NCBI GenBank assembly: GCA_030635405.1
Contig: DAOVZA010000038.1
Location: 1 to 10,281 of the forward strand
Direction of reading: 5' to 3'
Origin: Desulfocapsa sp.
GTDB taxonomy: Bacteria > Desulfobacterota > Desulfobulbia > Desulfobulbales > Desulfocapsaceae
DNA: 10,281 bases
The position numbers and the translations under genes were made by a program. This document shows positions 1-7,497 of the stretch, piece after piece (position 1 is the first letter of the stretch; each line of letters opens with the position of its first letter). Under the pieces are notes generated by a model, which searched no databases, was not told where the DNA came from, and saw only the letters and a program-made list of their open reading frames with translations.

Positions 1-1766
1 TAGGAGAGTGTGTTGAGTTGAAACGGGCAGGAGTACGTTTCTTAGGCTGTTGTCCTTTTCACAACGAAAAAACGCCCTCCTTTTCCGTACATCCTGGTCA
101 ACAGTTTTATCATTGCTTTGGCTGTGGCGCATCGGGTGATGTGTTGGAATTCCAGATGAAGTATCACAATCTTGATTTCCCTGCGGCCTTAAAAGAGTTG
201 GCCAGACGTTACAATGTGGAGATTCCCGAGCGGCCACAATCTCCACAGGAACGTGAAAAGAGTCGCAAGCGAAAGCTCATGTACGCTATAAATTTGAAGG
301 CTACGGCGATCTTCCGCAAACTTCTGGTTGAGTCTCCTCAGGCAAAAAATGCGAGGCAATACCTTGAAAAACGAAAAATCCCCATTGATATTCAGGAAAA
401 ATTTGGGCTTGGTTATGCTCCTTCTCCAGACACCGCAGGCTGGAATTTTCTTGGGTCTCAACTCGAGAAAGAAGAAAAACAGATTGCAATTGAAGTCGGT
501 CTTCTTGTCGATAAGGAGAGTGGTGGCACATACGATCGTTTCAGAGACAGGGTACTTTTTCCAATTTACGATCGACAGGGAAGGGTGGTCGGATTCGGTG
601 GTCGCATCATTGGTGAGGGTCAGCCAAAATATATGAATTCCCCTGAAAGCCTGATCTTTAATAAGTCAGCATCTCTTCTTGGTTTATATCAGCAGGGTAA
701 TGAAATCAGGCGTCGTAAACAGTCAATTCTGGTGGAGGGGAACTTTGATCTGGTTTCCCTCGTTGTTCATGGCTGTCCAAACGTGGTGGCACCACTGGGG
801 ACAGCACTTACGACTCAACAACTTAAATTACTGAAAGGTTTTGCAGAGGAATGTGTGCTCCTTTTTGATGGAGATGAGGCAGGTGTTAAGGCGGCTATGC
901 GTTCAGTACCCCTGTTTTTGAGTGAACAGATAGCAGGTAAAGTGGCACTCCTTCCCACGGGGCATGATCCGGATACATTTATTCAGGAGGAAGGATTGGA
1001 TGCGCTCAATGTTTTACTTGATCAGGCAATGCCTTTGCCTGAATTCGCATTGAAACAACTTGTGGATGAACATGGCCTTACATTAGATGGGAAAACTCGT
1101 ATTGTAGCGGCCCTGCAGCCTCTTATAAAATCTGCGACATCAACTTTACAACGCTCCCTCATGCTTTCCCATTTCAGTGAAAAGATCGGTATTAGTGCAG
1201 AAGAACTCGGTTCATCCATGCCAAGAGCGGAAGCTTCGATTCCACCTCCCATGGAAAGACCAGCACCGATTCGTCCTCCAGAGAGGAGACTTATGCCATT
1301 AGCAGCATCACAAAAACGTCTGCTTACTCATCTTGTGCTCTATCCGGAATCTGCAAAGGAGTTAAGTAAAGCTGGATTGAGGGATTGCCTTGATGGAACA
1401 ATTGGCGAGGTACTTTTATTACAGTTGCTTGCACTGCTTGAGCAACAGAAAGAAGTGGAGCCTGAGGAGCTATTGGCCAAATTGCCGAAGGGTGAGGAAC
1501 GAGTCTTGGTTTCAAATATTTTACTGAATTCTTCTCCTGGTACCGCAGAGTTGGCCTGTCAGGGAACGGATGGAGAGTTAAAAGAACTTCTTTCCTGGCT
1601 GGAAAGAGATGGTTTGTTACGGGAATCTAAAGAATTGGATGAACAAATCAGTAAGAGTGGATTGCAGGATGATCAGGGTGAGCTTCAGCAATTAATCACA
1701 AAAAAAATGTCTGTGGTTAAACGACTTCAGGAGCTTCGACAGTTGAATACTCCGTATAGTGAGTAG
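1..1766 (+). CDS. dnaG: DNA primase DnaG (5' end missing)
   Basis: DnaG synthesises the RNA primers for chromosome replication and works with the replicative helicase DnaB. The reading frame is open to the left edge (first full codon at 3), and the visible start resembles the interior 'LKRAG' stretch of DnaG, so about 25-30 N-terminal residues lie outside the window. Counting from the Leu codon at 18, the CHC2 zinc ribbon is C12-x2-H15-x17-C33-x2-C36. The primase core follows, with the FGGRIIGEGQPKYMNSPES region. The TOPRIM motifs are EGNFD (about 240-244, catalytic Glu) and DGDEAG (284-289, metal-binding Asp). The C-terminal 150 residues are helical and fit the DnaB-interacting domain. The TTG at 18 should not be taken as the real start, because it falls inside the conserved zinc-ribbon block. 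rpoD is the next gene, as in the classical dnaG-rpoD arrangement. The identification is secure. Confidence 0.97.
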   Translation, partial: GECVELKRAGVRFLGCCPFHNEKTPSFSVHPGQQFYHCFGCGASGDVLEFQMKYHNLDFPAALKELARRYNVEIPERPQSPQEREKSRKRKLMYAINLKATAIFRKLLVESPQAKNARQYLEKRKIPIDIQEKFGLGYAPSPDTAGWNFLGSQLEKEEKQIAIEVGLLVDKESGGTYDRFRDRVLFPIYDRQGRVVGFGGRIIGEGQPKYMNSPESLIFNKSASLLGLYQQGNEIRRRKQSILVEGNFDLVSLVVHGCPNVVAPLGTALTTQQLKLLKGFAEECVLLFDGDEAGVKAAMRSVPLFLSEQIAGKVALLPTGHDPDTFIQEEGLDALNVLLDQAMPLPEFALKQLVDEHGLTLDGKTRIVAALQPLIKSATSTLQRSLMLSHFSEKIGISAEELGSSMPRAEASIPPPMERPAPIRPPERRLMPLAASQKRLLTHLVLYPESAKELSKAGLRDCLDGTIGEVLLLQLLALLEQQKEVEPEELLAKLPKGEERVLVSNILLNSSPGTAELACQGTDGELKELLSWLERDGLLRESKELDEQISKSGLQDDQGELQQLITKKMSVVKRLQELRQLNTPYSE

Positions 1767-1922
1767 TGCAAAAGTCGGATATCCCTGATAGCATTTCATT
1801 AAGTATACTATTTTACACTGTTTTTTTTATTGTGATGTTAGTTTTGGCTTGTCTTTCCAATTTTCAGCCTAATATGCTGAAAATATTGATTTATTTTGAG
1901 TTTCTGCTCTGGCTGGTCCAGT

Positions 1923-1950
1923 CGATATTGGCAAAATATCGTTTTTTTTT
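1923..1950 (+). terminator. Intrinsic terminator after dnaG
   Basis: A perfect 7-bp stem, CGATATT / AATATCG, closes a 5-base loop (GGCAA). It is followed at once by nine T residues (1942-1950). The stem is AT-rich and so not very stable, but the geometry and long T tract are those of a rho-independent terminator. It would end the dnaG transcript and separate it from rpoD. Confidence 0.7.
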
Positions 1951-1970
1951 AAATATTTATTGTGAAATGA

Positions 1971-1999
1971 TTGAATATCATTCTAAATTACGATATTGT
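1971..1999 (+). promoter_or_regulatory. Candidate sigma-70 promoter for rpoD
   Basis: TTGAAT (1971-1976), a 17-base spacer and TATTGT (1994-1999) match the -35/-10 consensus at four of six positions each. The site lies just after the dnaG terminator and about 90 bases before the rpoD start. A 6-bp inverted repeat (AATGAT, 5 bases, ATCATT; 1966-1982) overlaps the -35 and could be an operator. In AT-rich DNA such matches can arise by chance, so this is tentative. Confidence 0.35.
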
Positions 2000-2091
2000 A
2001 CGTGCCGATAGAGATATGAGTGCTAATCAGTTGAGATGGAACTGTTTTTTTGTTTTGAGTGGAAAGTGGTCGAGAGACCGGAGGGGTGTAA

Positions 2092-3714
2092 ATGGTTGGT
2101 AATAACCAGACGAAAGATGATTTGTCAGGCGATGTCGATGAGAGTGTTGTTGACTTGACTGGTATCTTTGAATCAGGAGAAACGGTATGTTCTGTCTCCC
2201 TTCCACAAGGCGTGGGTGATGATCGTCGTGATGTGAAAGTTGGTGATAGGCGACAGGGTGTTTTCACTGACCGAAGAAATGGACAACGCCGTCTTGCCAG
2301 AAGTACAAAGCGTGGTAGTGAGCATGCTGTAGATCCGATGTCCATTTATCTGCGTGAAATGGGCACCTTGACACTTCTCAGTCACGAAGAAGAGTTGGAA
2401 CTTGCTCGAATGATGGAAGAGGGCTTGCTTCGTATTCAGAATGCTGTGCTTGCCACTCCCCTTGCAATTCCGGTTCTTGAAGAGATTGCCAACGAATTAC
2501 AAGAAGATACGGTTAAAATATTTAATATAATACGTGGTATCCAGGATACGCAAACAGCTGTTGTAAACAAAGAAACAAAACGATTTCTTGCAAATGTAGA
2601 TACAGCTCTTGAAATTGACAAAAAGCGCAGAGCTCTTCAAGAGAAATTTATTGCCTGCAGTGAGGATTTAAAGGAATCTGAGAAAATCGGTAAGAAGATG
2701 CTAGCCTTTGGTGCTGATATTGCTGCTCTTTTTAGTGATCGTATTATATGTACTCGTTGTATCAATGGTGTTGCTTCTAATCTTAAAGATTTGTCCAAGC
2801 GTTTCAGGCGGGTACGGGTTGAAGTGTTGAAGGCTCAGAAGTTAACTGCTGCTGAAGGCGGACAGACTGAGATGACTCCTGAGGAGTTAGAATTCCATAT
2901 CGGCATGCAGATGAAAGAAGGGCTTGGCTTCAGTTATCGTGATCTTAATGCAATTGTTGGTGAGATGGATGCTGGTCTTGATATTAATAAACACGCAAAA
3001 GAATCCCTTGTTCGATCGAACCTTCGTTTAGTTATCTCTATATCCAAGAAATTTGTTAATCGCGGCCTTCAGTTTCCCGATCTTATTCAGGAAGGGAATA
3101 TTGGCTTGATGAAGGCTGTGGATAAGTTTGATTATCACCGTGGCTATAAATTCAGCACCTATGCAACCTGGTGGATTCGCCAGTCCATTACACGCGGCAT
3201 TGCTGATCAGGGGCGGACAATTCGTTTGCCTGTTCATATGATCGAGACCATTAATCGCCTTTTAAGAGTTTCCAAAGATTTTCTTCGTGAAGAAAATCGT
3301 GAACCAACTCCTGAAGAAATGGCTGAACAACTTGGGACCGATGTTTCAAAGGTGAAAGCTGCTTTAAAGACAGCTAAAGATGCCATTTCTCTTGATACTC
3401 CAGTCGGGGATGATGAAGAAACTTTTCTTGGAGATTTTATTGAAGACTGTTCAACCCTTGGGCCACATGATGCGTCCATGGTTGAAAGCCTTAAAGAGTG
3501 CCTTTCCACTGTGATGTCTTCGCTGTCTCCCCGTGAGGCAAAGGTTGTGCGAATGCGCTATGGAATTGATATCGGGTATGACCACACTCTTGAAGAAGTA
3601 GGTAAGTGCTTTGCTGTGACTAGAGAGCGGATTCGTCAAATCGAGGCCCAGGCAATTAAAAAATTGAAACACCCTTCACGGGTAGATGAGTTACGAGTTT
3701 TTATGACTGATTGA
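2092..3714 (+). CDS. rpoD: Primary sigma factor RpoD (sigma-70)
   Basis: RpoD directs RNA polymerase to housekeeping promoters. The ATG is preceded by GGAGGGG (2080-2086). Region 1.2 begins at about residue 81 ([11 protein letters not shown]). A helical non-conserved region covers about 120-300. Region 2 (about 301-375) has the -10 recognition and melting helix, including [19 protein letters not shown]. Region 3 carries the [17 protein letters not shown] stretch. Region 4.2 near the end has the -35-binding helix-turn-helix ([12 protein letters not shown], from about 509). The near-consensus regions 2.4 and 4.2 indicate an essential group 1 sigma. At 540 residues it is shorter than E. coli sigma-70 (613). 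The first 80 residues do not resemble region 1.1; they are acidic, then basic, with DRR at 44, 52 and 60, exactly eight residues apart. The gene stands alone between two terminators. Confidence 0.97.
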   Translation: MVGNNQTKDDLSGDVDESVVDLTGIFESGETVCSVSLPQGVGDDRRDVKVGDRRQGVFTDRRNGQRRLARSTKRGSEHAVDPMSIYLREMGTLTLLSHEEELELARMMEEGLLRIQNAVLATPLAIPVLEEIANELQEDTVKIFNIIRGIQDTQTAVVNKETKRFLANVDTALEIDKKRRALQEKFIACSEDLKESEKIGKKMLAFGADIAALFSDRIICTRCINGVASNLKDLSKRFRRVRVEVLKAQKLTAAEGGQTEMTPEELEFHIGMQMKEGLGFSYRDLNAIVGEMDAGLDINKHAKESLVRSNLRLVISISKKFVNRGLQFPDLIQEGNIGLMKAVDKFDYHRGYKFSTYATWWIRQSITRGIADQGRTIRLPVHMIETINRLLRVSKDFLREENREPTPEEMAEQLGTDVSKVKAALKTAKDAISLDTPVGDDEETFLGDFIEDCSTLGPHDASMVESLKECLSTVMSSLSPREAKVVRMRYGIDIGYDHTLEEVGKCFAVTRERIRQIEAQAIKKLKHPSRVDELRVFMTD

Positions 3715-3738
3715 TCCTTCCCAAATTGTATTGCTGTT

Positions 3739-3768
3739 ATCCCGGACTTCTGTCCGGGATTTTTGTTT
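3739..3768 (+). terminator. Intrinsic terminator after rpoD
   Basis: A perfect 9-bp GC-rich stem, ATCCCGGAC / GTCCGGGAT (3739-3747 and 3752-3760), has a TTCT tetraloop and is followed by TTTTGTTT. This is the most convincing terminator in the window. It starts 25 bases after the rpoD stop and ends 17 bases before the chosen dprA start. Confidence 0.93.
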
Positions 3769-3785
3769 GTTCTCCAGAGAGAAAT

Positions 3786-4895
3786 ATGTCTAATTTTTCC
3801 GTAATTGATTGGATGGCATTAAGTTTTGTTCCAGGCCTTGGATCTAAGGGGATCATGTCTCTTGTTTCCCGATTTGGTAATCCTCAAAAAATATTTTCGA
3901 TAAATAAATCTCAGCTGATAGAAAGTGGCATTCGAAAAAATGTTCTTGCTGGCCTGTTAAATCCAGCACCTTTCCGTCAAAAAGCAAAGCTCCTTCTTGA
4001 GAGATTGCGTAAAGGTGGCGCTGATGCGATTTGTTTTGCTGATCCCAGATATCCCCTTTCATTAAAAGAAATTTCAGATCCACCTCAGGTATTCTATGTA
4101 CAGGGACGAATTGAACTGCTCAACTCTCCTTGTCTTGCCATTGTGGGTTCTCGTGCGGCCACGGCTTATGGAAAGCGCAGTAGTTTTGTACTCGCTAAAG
4201 AACTGGCGTCGTCTGGTGTTACAGTGGTTTCAGGATTGGCCGCGGGGATTGACAGTGAGGCCCATCGAGGTGCTTTATCTGTTCAGGGAGCAACGATTGG
4301 GGTTTTGGGATGCGGGCTTGATATTGTCTATCCTAAGCAAAATAATGGTTTGTATGATCAGATTCGTAAAGGTGGGCTTCTTGTCAGCGAATATCCGTTG
4401 GGAACTAAACCTGATAGCTTTCGGTTTCCGGCCAGGAATAGGATTATTTCGGGATTGAGCAGAGGCGTTCTTGTGGTGGAAGCTGCAAGAAAGTCAGGTT
4501 CCCTGATCACTGCTGAAATGGCGCTCGATGAAGGTAGGGAAGTGTTTGCGGTGCCGGGACAGATTGATTCATTTAAAAGTTCTGGAACTCACTGGCTGCT
4601 TCAAGAGGGTGCAAAACTTGTACAATCAGCAGATGACATACTGATTGAACTTGGCTGTGGCTTGTCTGATGGGGCAGATGAAGAGCCGTTACGTTCTGAT
4701 CCTGTTGAGGATGGACTTGATTCTGAATCCCGTGAACTACTGCAGTATATTGATGTTTACCCTGGCTCGCGAAATGATCTGATTACAGCATCAGGGCTAG
4801 GAGCTGGAAAAGTGACTGAGATATTACTTCTGCTGGAGCTGGAAGGGTTGGTGGAAGTATTGCCCGGTGATGAAGTAAGACGTTTAATAAAGTAG
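3786..4895 (+). CDS. dprA: DNA processing protein DprA (Smf)
   Basis: DprA binds incoming single-stranded DNA and loads RecA during natural transformation. It is also widespread in bacteria not known to be transformable. The product of the chosen start is 369 residues, a usual length. An N-terminal helix-hairpin-helix-like segment (PGLGSKGIMSLVSRFG) is followed by the Rossmann-type DprA fold, with VGSRAAT (about 120-126), SGLAAGID (149-156), FRFPARNR (212-219), a RKSGSLITAEMALDEGREV stretch and VPGQID. The last 50 residues fit the DprA winged helix. I chose ATG 3786 because AGAGAGAA (3776-3783) precedes it. The longer TTG frame from 3711 would overlap the rpoD stop and run through the terminator hairpin. 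No promoter fits between that terminator and the gene, so expression probably depends on read-through or on a promoter inside rpoD. Confidence 0.95.
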   Translation: MSNFSVIDWMALSFVPGLGSKGIMSLVSRFGNPQKIFSINKSQLIESGIRKNVLAGLLNPAPFRQKAKLLLERLRKGGADAICFADPRYPLSLKEISDPPQVFYVQGRIELLNSPCLAIVGSRAATAYGKRSSFVLAKELASSGVTVVSGLAAGIDSEAHRGALSVQGATIGVLGCGLDIVYPKQNNGLYDQIRKGGLLVSEYPLGTKPDSFRFPARNRIISGLSRGVLVVEAARKSGSLITAEMALDEGREVFAVPGQIDSFKSSGTHWLLQEGAKLVQSADDILIELGCGLSDGADEEPLRSDPVEDGLDSESRELLQYIDVYPGSRNDLITASGLGAGKVTEILLLLELEGLVEVLPGDEVRRLIK

Positions 4896-4901
4896 AAAGA
4901 A

Positions 4902-4944
4902 ATTACTCTTTTGCCAGATCCATTTGTAATCTTTCCTTTTTTTT
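4902..4944 (+). terminator. Weak possible terminator after dprA
   Basis: ATTAC (4902-4906) can pair with GTAAT (4926-4930), with partial extension through mismatches. A run of eight T residues lies at 4937-4944. The loop is long (19 bases) and the stem is weak, so the assignment rests mostly on the T tract and on the position just after the dprA stop. Confidence 0.25.
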
Positions 4945-4948
4945 ACAA

Positions 4949-4961
4949 ACTACTGAGTAGT
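4949..4961. promoter_or_regulatory. 13-bp palindrome upstream of rpe (possible operator)
   Basis: ACTACT-G-AGTAGT is a perfect odd palindrome in the dprA-rpe gap, about 108 bases before the rpe start. It resembles ACTATT-C-AATAGT just after the dsrA promoter (7460-7472). The two share the pattern ACTAYTNARTAGT, where N is the centre. No known regulator is assigned. Confidence 0.3.
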
Positions 4962-5002
4962 GCTGTCTTAAATATAAAATTATCCTTTTGGCTATCCGAA
5001 AT

Positions 5003-5032
5003 TTGTACTATTTTAAGGCAACTCGTTAATAT
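5003..5032 (+). promoter_or_regulatory. Weak candidate promoter for rpe-pgi
   Basis: TTGTAC (5003-5008), an 18-base spacer and TAATAT (5027-5032) give three and four of six consensus matches. Transcription would start about 30 bases before the rpe ATG, which leaves room for the ribosome binding site. The region is AT-rich and the match is modest. Confidence 0.22.
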
Positions 5033-5068
5033 TTAAATCCTGACCAATATAAAATACAGAGGAAAACT

Positions 5069-5749
5069 ATGCTTGATATCCAATTCGCTCCATCCATATT
5101 ATCTGCCGATTTCACACGTCTTGGAGAGGAAATAGCCGCAGTTGATCAGGCAGGTGCTGAAGTTATACATATTGATGTTATGGATGGGCATTTTGTCCCC
5201 AATATAACCATTGGCCCTTTGGTGGTGAAGGCTGCACGAAAAGCCACCAAAAAGGTTTTGGATGTTCACTTGATGATTACTGATGCCGATTCCTATATTG
5301 ATGACTTTGCAGCAGCGGGCGCTGACTGGATCACTGTCCATGTTGAGGCTTGTACTCATCTACATCGAACTATTTCTCGAATTAAAGAACTTGGGAAAAA
5401 AGCAGGGGCTGTACTGAATCCTGCCACTCCTCTGTCATCACTTGATTACATCCTTGAAGATCTTGATCTTGTAATGCTGATGAGTGTTAATCCTGGATTT
5501 GGTGGCCAATCATTTATTGAATCAACACTTAAGAAGACCGATACTTTAAAGCAGAGAATTGATGCTCTTGGGCTTGATGTCGGCATTGAAATTGATGGTG
5601 GCATTAGTCCGAAGATCATTGAAAGAGTAGCTGAGGCAGGTGCTAATATTTTTGTTGCAGGTTCGGCTATTTATGGTTGTGATGAGTATGCGCCAGTAAT
5701 TGCTGAAATGCGAAAACTTGCAGAGGCTGGCAGGAAAAAACGAGGCTAA
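5069..5749 (+). CDS. rpe: Ribulose-phosphate 3-epimerase
   Basis: Rpe interconverts D-ribulose 5-phosphate and D-xylulose 5-phosphate in the non-oxidative pentose phosphate pathway, in the cytoplasm. The 226-residue product has normal family length and a complete TIM-barrel signature. It opens with APSILSADFTRLGEEI. HIDVMDGHFVPN follows, with the metal/catalytic residues H34 and D36. Next are VHLM (H67), the phosphate-loop region VNPGFGGQSF, IDGGIS (D176, second catalytic Asp) and AGSAIYG. The ATG is preceded by GAGGAAA. pgi follows after 9 bases, with its ribosome binding site touching the rpe stop, so the two are very likely co-transcribed. No oxidative-branch genes are seen nearby. The identification is firm. 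Confidence 0.97.
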   Translation: MLDIQFAPSILSADFTRLGEEIAAVDQAGAEVIHIDVMDGHFVPNITIGPLVVKAARKATKKVLDVHLMITDADSYIDDFAAAGADWITVHVEACTHLHRTISRIKELGKKAGAVLNPATPLSSLDYILEDLDLVMLMSVNPGFGGQSFIESTLKKTDTLKQRIDALGLDVGIEIDGGISPKIIERVAEAGANIFVAGSAIYGCDEYAPVIAEMRKLAEAGRKKRG

Positions 5750-5758
5750 GGGGATATT

Positions 5759-7354
5759 ATGACAAAACAGCGAAAATCCATACATGAGTGCGAGGCCTTT
5801 ACAAGGCTGGCAGAGCTTGCAAAGGAACCGTTTGATCTCGCGCAACCTGGTGCAGTGAACTCTGAACGTCTGGAAACGTTTGTATGTAAAGGGCTTGAGT
5901 TTGATCTGTTGTACGGTTGTCAAAGAGTAACGACAGAAGTTATGGATTGTCTGCAGTCTCTGGCAGATGAATGTGATCTCGTCGGACAGTTTCGAGAAAT
6001 GCGTTCAGGGCTTGTTATTAACAAAATTGAAGGCTTTGAGTCTGAAGAACGTCAGGTTTTGCACACTGCCTGTCGTGATGTCTTCTCCGAAACGCCCAAA
6101 AATAAAGCTACTGCCTCACAGGCAAAAAAGGAACTTACCAAATTAAAGCAATTCTTGTCAGAGATTGATCAGGGAAAAATATGTAATAAAGAAGGAAAAA
6201 CATATACCAGCCTGATCCATGTTGGTATTGGCGGTTCAGATCTGGGGCCGAGATCAATCTATGAAGCATTAAAGGCGTATAAGAGAAAGGATAGGAAAGT
6301 TTACTTTGTTTCAAACGTTGATCCCGATGATTCTGCTGCTGTTCTTGAGTGTGTCGATCTGACACGATCCTTGGTACTTGTGGTCTCAAAAAGTGGCACG
6401 ACCCTTGAAACTTTGTCAAATGAACGTTTGGTTCGTGCGGCATTTGAAGAGCAGAGCCTTGATTCAACACGTCATTTTGTTGCAGTAACCGGGGAGGCCA
6501 GTCCCATGGACAATCCGGATCGCTATCTGCGTTCTTTCTATATGTTTGACTACATTGGCGGCAGGTTTAGTTCCACGTCAATGGTGGGTGCTGTAATGTT
6601 GGGTTTTGCACTGGGCTATGATCGTGTGCTTGAATTTTTACAGGGTGCATGGCTGATGGATGATACAGCTGAAGAGAACAATATTCGAGAAAATGTTCCT
6701 CTTCTGCTTGCAATGCTTGGAATCTGGAATCATAATTTTCTTAAAATGGAAAGCGTGGCAGTCCTTCCATATAGTCAAGCCTTACATCGTTTCACGGCAC
6801 ATCTACAACAATGTGATATGGAGTCCAATGGGAAATCAATACAGCGAGATGGTGAACCAGTACGACAGAAAAGTGGTCCAATTGTGTGGGGAGAGCCGGG
6901 AACAAATGGACAACACGCATTCTACCAGTTACTGCATCAGGGGACAGAAAAAGTAGCCGTGGAGTTTATTGGTTTTAGAAAGAGTCAACTGGGTAAAGAC
7001 TTACCCATCAAAGGAAGTACCTCACAGCAAAAATTACTTGCAAATTTGCTGGCCCAATCTCTCGCTCTTGCGATTGGCAAAAAAGATGAAAATCCAAATA
7101 AACACTTTCCAGGGAATCGTTCAAATGTAATCCTCATGGGAGAACAATTGACTCCTAAAAGCATGGGGGCGCTCCTTGCTCTGTACGAAGCAAAAATAGT
7201 TTTTCAAGGGTTTTGCTGGAATGTGAATTCATTTGACCAGGAAGGAGTGCAGCTTGGAAAGGTTCTGGCGGGTGAAATACTAAAGAGTATGGAAGAAAAA
7301 ACGAACACCGGAACAGTCACGGAGGCCATTCTGGAAGTGGCAAGAGTAAACTAA
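5759..7354 (+). CDS. pgi: Glucose-6-phosphate isomerase
   Basis: Pgi interconverts glucose 6-phosphate and fructose 6-phosphate in glycolysis and gluconeogenesis. The 531-residue protein carries both SIS-type halves. It has HVGIGGSDLGPRS (about 154-166), SKSGTT (210-215, phosphate binding), GGRFS, DMESNGKS, WGEPGTNGQHAFYQLLHQG with the catalytic Glu at 379, and FDQEGVQLGK with the catalytic Lys at 501. The last motif has Gln where the family signature usually has Glu (GVELGK). Counting from Glu379 without gaps against E. coli Pgi as I remember it, the position of catalytic His386 is Gln410. The later HH pair is replaced by SQ, in TSQQKLLANLLAQS. Some plant cytosolic enzymes, as I recall, also have Gln at the first site, so this may be a subfamily trait. 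AAGGGGA at 5748-5754 is the ribosome binding site and overlaps the rpe stop. A hairpin follows the gene. Confidence 0.96.
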   Translation: MTKQRKSIHECEAFTRLAELAKEPFDLAQPGAVNSERLETFVCKGLEFDLLYGCQRVTTEVMDCLQSLADECDLVGQFREMRSGLVINKIEGFESEERQVLHTACRDVFSETPKNKATASQAKKELTKLKQFLSEIDQGKICNKEGKTYTSLIHVGIGGSDLGPRSIYEALKAYKRKDRKVYFVSNVDPDDSAAVLECVDLTRSLVLVVSKSGTTLETLSNERLVRAAFEEQSLDSTRHFVAVTGEASPMDNPDRYLRSFYMFDYIGGRFSSTSMVGAVMLGFALGYDRVLEFLQGAWLMDDTAEENNIRENVPLLLAMLGIWNHNFLKMESVAVLPYSQALHRFTAHLQQCDMESNGKSIQRDGEPVRQKSGPIVWGEPGTNGQHAFYQLLHQGTEKVAVEFIGFRKSQLGKDLPIKGSTSQQKLLANLLAQSLALAIGKKDENPNKHFPGNRSNVILMGEQLTPKSMGALLALYEAKIVFQGFCWNVNSFDQEGVQLGKVLAGEILKSMEEKTNTGTVTEAILEVARVN

Positions 7355-7370
7355 AGGTTTTCGTTTAATA

Positions 7371-7394
7371 AAAACTGAATCCACATTCAGTTTT
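7371..7394 (+). terminator. Hairpin terminator after pgi
   Basis: AAAACTGAAT and ATTCAGTTTT form a perfect 10-bp stem around a CCAC loop, 16 bases after the pgi stop. Part of the T tract is inside the stem and only CC follows, so it is a modest intrinsic terminator. The A/T-flanked symmetry would allow it to act in either direction. It insulates the rpe-pgi unit from the dsr promoter. Confidence 0.6.
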
Positions 7395-7417
7395 CCACGA
7401 CATTAGATCGTTTTTAG

Positions 7418-7446
7418 TTGACAAATATTATGTTCAGAGATATTCT
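7418..7446 (+). promoter_or_regulatory. Sigma-70-type promoter of dsrAB(D)
   Basis: A perfect -35 TTGACA (7418-7423) is followed after exactly 17 bases by TATTCT (7441-7446), which matches TATAAT at four of six positions. It is the best promoter match in the window and is correctly placed after the pgi hairpin. Transcription would start near 7453, giving a leader of about 185 bases before the dsrA start. Confidence 0.7.
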
Positions 7447-7459
7447 CGGACGCTGAATG

Positions 7460-7472
7460 ACTATTCAATAGT
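7460..7472. promoter_or_regulatory. 13-bp palindrome at the dsr transcription start (possible operator)
   Basis: ACTATT-C-AATAGT is a perfect odd palindrome lying 14-26 bases after the -10 box, where a bound repressor could block early transcription. It shares the ACTAYTNARTAGT pattern with the palindrome upstream of rpe (4949-4961). It does not resemble the Rex or HcpR operators that I know from sulfate reducers. Confidence 0.35.
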
Positions 7473-7497
7473 GTACGTTTCATAGTTTGTTATTTTT

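Larger units (their letters stand above)
1767..2091 (+). other. AT-rich dnaG-rpoD intergenic region
   Basis: This 325-base gap is very AT-rich. It holds a perfect 9-bp inverted repeat (1860-1868 with 1876-1884, 7-base loop), an intrinsic terminator (1923-1950), an inverted repeat overlapping a candidate promoter (1966-1982), and a small GNRA-loop hairpin (2068-2079) directly before the rpoD ribosome binding site. An 81-codon frame starting at a GTG that overlaps the dnaG stop crosses the terminator and has no good ribosome binding site, so I do not call it a gene. Confidence 0.6.

Noticed and set aside
1860..1884. Perfect 9-bp inverted repeat ATTTTCAGC / GCTGAAAAT with a 7-base loop, considered as a terminator
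   Set aside because: The T run is in the left arm and no T tract follows the stem on the + strand, so it does not have terminator geometry. It is noted only as an inverted repeat.
1960..1976. TTGTGAAATGATTGAAT as a Rex-type redox operator
   Set aside because: The left half looks right, but the right half lacks the required TTCACAA arm.
1766..2011. 81-codon frame starting with GTG overlapping the dnaG stop, with two hydrophobic stretches resembling membrane segments
   Set aside because: It has no clear ribosome binding site, runs through a good intrinsic terminator with a nine-T tract (1923-1950), and its hydrophobicity is what AT-rich non-coding DNA encodes. Homologues in relatives would change this view.
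3711..3785. N-terminal extension of dprA from a TTG at 3711
   Set aside because: It overlaps the rpoD stop, reads through the terminator hairpin, adds residues unlike DprA, and lacks a ribosome binding site; ATG 3786 has one.
4988..5011. TTGGCT and TACTAT as a promoter for rpe
   Set aside because: The spacer is only 12 bases, too short for a sigma-70 promoter.
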